This document shows, in pieces, positions 62,745 through 64,000 of a stretch of DNA of 64,000 bases; position 1 is the stretch's first letter, and every line of letters starts with the position of its first letter. Under the pieces are notes generated by a model that was given only the letters and a program-made list of their open reading frames with translations, did not search any database and had not been told where the DNA came from. The stretch spans positions 2,170,001-2,234,000 of the forward strand of contig NC_089184.1 of the NCBI RefSeq assembly GCF_947507565.1, in the 5' to 3' direction. A program made the position numbers and the translations under genes. This stretch comes from Oscarella lobularis (Eukaryota; Porifera; Homoscleromorpha; Homosclerophorida; Oscarellidae).

Positions 62745-63640
62745 TCAACAACCTACAGTGAATGCTACACCCTCGAACCGGGCAATGAAGTCAGCAGAAG
62801 CGACGTCATTCAACGTAGCGAAGTGAACGTCAGAATAAAAGTCTACAAATCGAATTTCGGCTGCCCATCGGATCCAACCATCGACTGTTCGACTCCTTGC
62901 CACTTTGTTGATCTCGATTTTGGCTGATTTTCGCCTGATGGCTTTGGCATTGAGGGCGTCAGCAGCAAACCGTTTGTGGCACAGACTGTTATCAAGAATA
63001 ATCATTTTTGCCCAGGCTACTTCATGTCAAAATCTCCATTGCCTCTGCATTCCAGTATCCACCACGGTTGCACCCTACGTCCAATGTTTCTCTTGTGCGG
63101 TGGACCCCAGACAGGTCACTGTGGCAGAGATAGCTTCAATAATGAAGTCACTGATCATGATTGGCGACCCCTGGCTCAAGGGCTTCAGGGGTTGGAAGGA
63201 TCCATAAGTCCAGCACGTTCTTTGATCTTCATTGAAGTGGTAAATCGAGTCGGCGTTGTGCACACGCACGTTGTCTTAATCGTCGTACGAGGCAAAGGCA
63301 GATTGGTACTTCTCTCTGTACATGACGACATCGTCTCTCTCGTGGGCGCCCGCCTATGTACAATCCCTTCTTGTAGATGTGACACGAAAACCCAGACTGT
63401 CTAACCACCTATGGGCCGTGCACCGGCTAATGGAATTCTCCGAATTGGCAAGCTGCGGAATAATTGACCGGTTTATATATTTGACGATATCGTCTATCGT
63501 GAAATTTGGCGTCCCTCGAATGCAGCTGTTTTCGCGGATATGAGAACGAAGCTCCTACTGAAAATCGTCGCGAAATTCTAGCAGCCAAGGGCCCCCCTGT
63601 TCTCTTGAACAGACGCTTCGTCGCCGTCATCGAAAATGTC
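62745..63640 (-). pseudogene. DDE transposase relic related to the HIRAN-element family
   Basis: The minus strand shows GLYIGGRPREREDVVMYREK (about 63400-63340), corresponding to YMDGHEREDVV of the intact transposase at 10-12 kb. Next come NADSIYHFNEDQRTCWTYGS and SPIMISDFI (63260-63150), which parallel its FHDETVFQSNEDQ and MISDFIEE blocks. Finally, MIILDNSLCHKRFAADALNA (63005-62945) is the second Asp box. Several shifts separate them, and the Glu region is missing. No inverted ends were found. It is a decayed distant relative and not a copy of the same element. Confidence 0.75.
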
Positions 63641-64000
63641 GTCTACCCCAGGGAAGGTCTTTGAATGGCGAGACAGACAGGTAGACGAAAACTAATGAAA
63701 TCGTCAGAATTTCTTTGCAAGGTTTTGATCATGCTTCATCGTCATAACCATGATCATTATGATTATTATTATTGCCATTTTTATTCTTCATTAGTAGGAC
63801 ATTAATGATAAATCCTAAAGTCTGACAATAAAGTCTGAATTTGAATTAAAGACAATAAACTCTGAATTAAAGAATTTCGACGAATGAACGCTAATCAAAG
63901 TAACAGATGTCTTAGACGATTGACGAAGAAAGAAGAGCAAGTTAGCTTTCATTCAGATTTGCCCAAACATGTCGTAGCTTTTGAAGCCAAGGGCCAAATT
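63641..64000. other. no gene recognised
   Basis: AT-rich end of the window with an ATT-rich stretch near 63750. The 11-base sequence AATAAAGTCTG, or close to it, occurs twice near 63826-63860. Confidence 0.4.

Noticed and set aside
1-64000. tRNA, rRNA, CRISPR or bacterial operon signals
   Set aside because: No cloverleaf-like sequences, ribosomal RNA stretches, spacer arrays or ribosome-binding-site-led gene runs were recognised. The introns and elements are eukaryotic.

Overview
The window looks like a transposon-rich accessory region from the nuclear genome of a non-vertebrate animal. Genes carry very short spliceosomal introns (35 to 77 nt, many 45 to 51 nt). The mobile elements are typical of early-branching marine invertebrates: Penelope, Ty3/gypsy, Tc1/mariner, pogo/Tigger, piggyBac, Merlin, Mutator and Crypton. 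A sponge is possible, but this is an inference from style and not a demonstrated identity. There is no sign of bacterial operons, rRNA or CRISPR.

Layout, 1-23 kb: a decayed Tc1/mariner element of the long D-to-E type (889-2828) abuts a broken Penelope-like element on the minus strand (2832-5427). An upstream Penelope copy ends just beyond it (GIY-YIG end, 6589-7141), with telomere-like G-rich repeats between the two. A well preserved 3.55-kb Tc1/mariner-superfamily element follows (8616-12170), with matched inverted ends, TA duplications, an intact 621-aa transposase and a second gene encoding a HIRAN-domain protein. Then come a collapsed gypsy derivative (12.9-14.9 kb), a spliceable gene of unknown function (17.2-18.3 kb), repeats, a GIY-YIG scrap and a Tigger element (21025-22979).

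Layout, 23-43 kb: a RecQ-like helicase pseudogene (23.4-26.5 kb, minus) is split by a Crypton-type tyrosine recombinase (plus). After it come a repeat copy of a gene seen again at 56.7-60.5 kb, a G2E3-like relic, a gypsy relic, a compact two-exon gene with a P2X7-intracellular-like domain (33783-34346), two Penelope active-site scraps in opposite orientation, a dynein/PIF1 junction, tandem repeats, a Mutator-like transposase relic and a 518-bp Tigger-type MITE.

Layout, 43-64 kb: a young Ty3/gypsy retrotransposon (43463-49030, near-identical LTRs, CAAG duplication), a seven-exon rve-integrase-like gene whose frame stays open (49184-50533), a TKL-like protein kinase gene with a piggyBac in one intron (52039-55838), a hairpin minisatellite, and a four-exon gene (56691-60544) with a 3.03-kb Tigger in its second intron. 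That Tigger also carries a HIRAN-domain second gene. A Merlin relic and a DDE relic close the window.

The most unusual signal is that two transposons with different transposases (8616-12170 and 56985-60014), both bounded by TA and CAGTG-type ends, each carry a HIRAN-domain protein as a second gene. The two proteins also resemble each other beyond the HIRAN core, which suggests a shared accessory module. Other notable points are nested insertions that spare splicing, identical 46-nt introns inside a piggyBac transposase, and a gypsy gag-protease frame separated from pol by one in-frame TGA.
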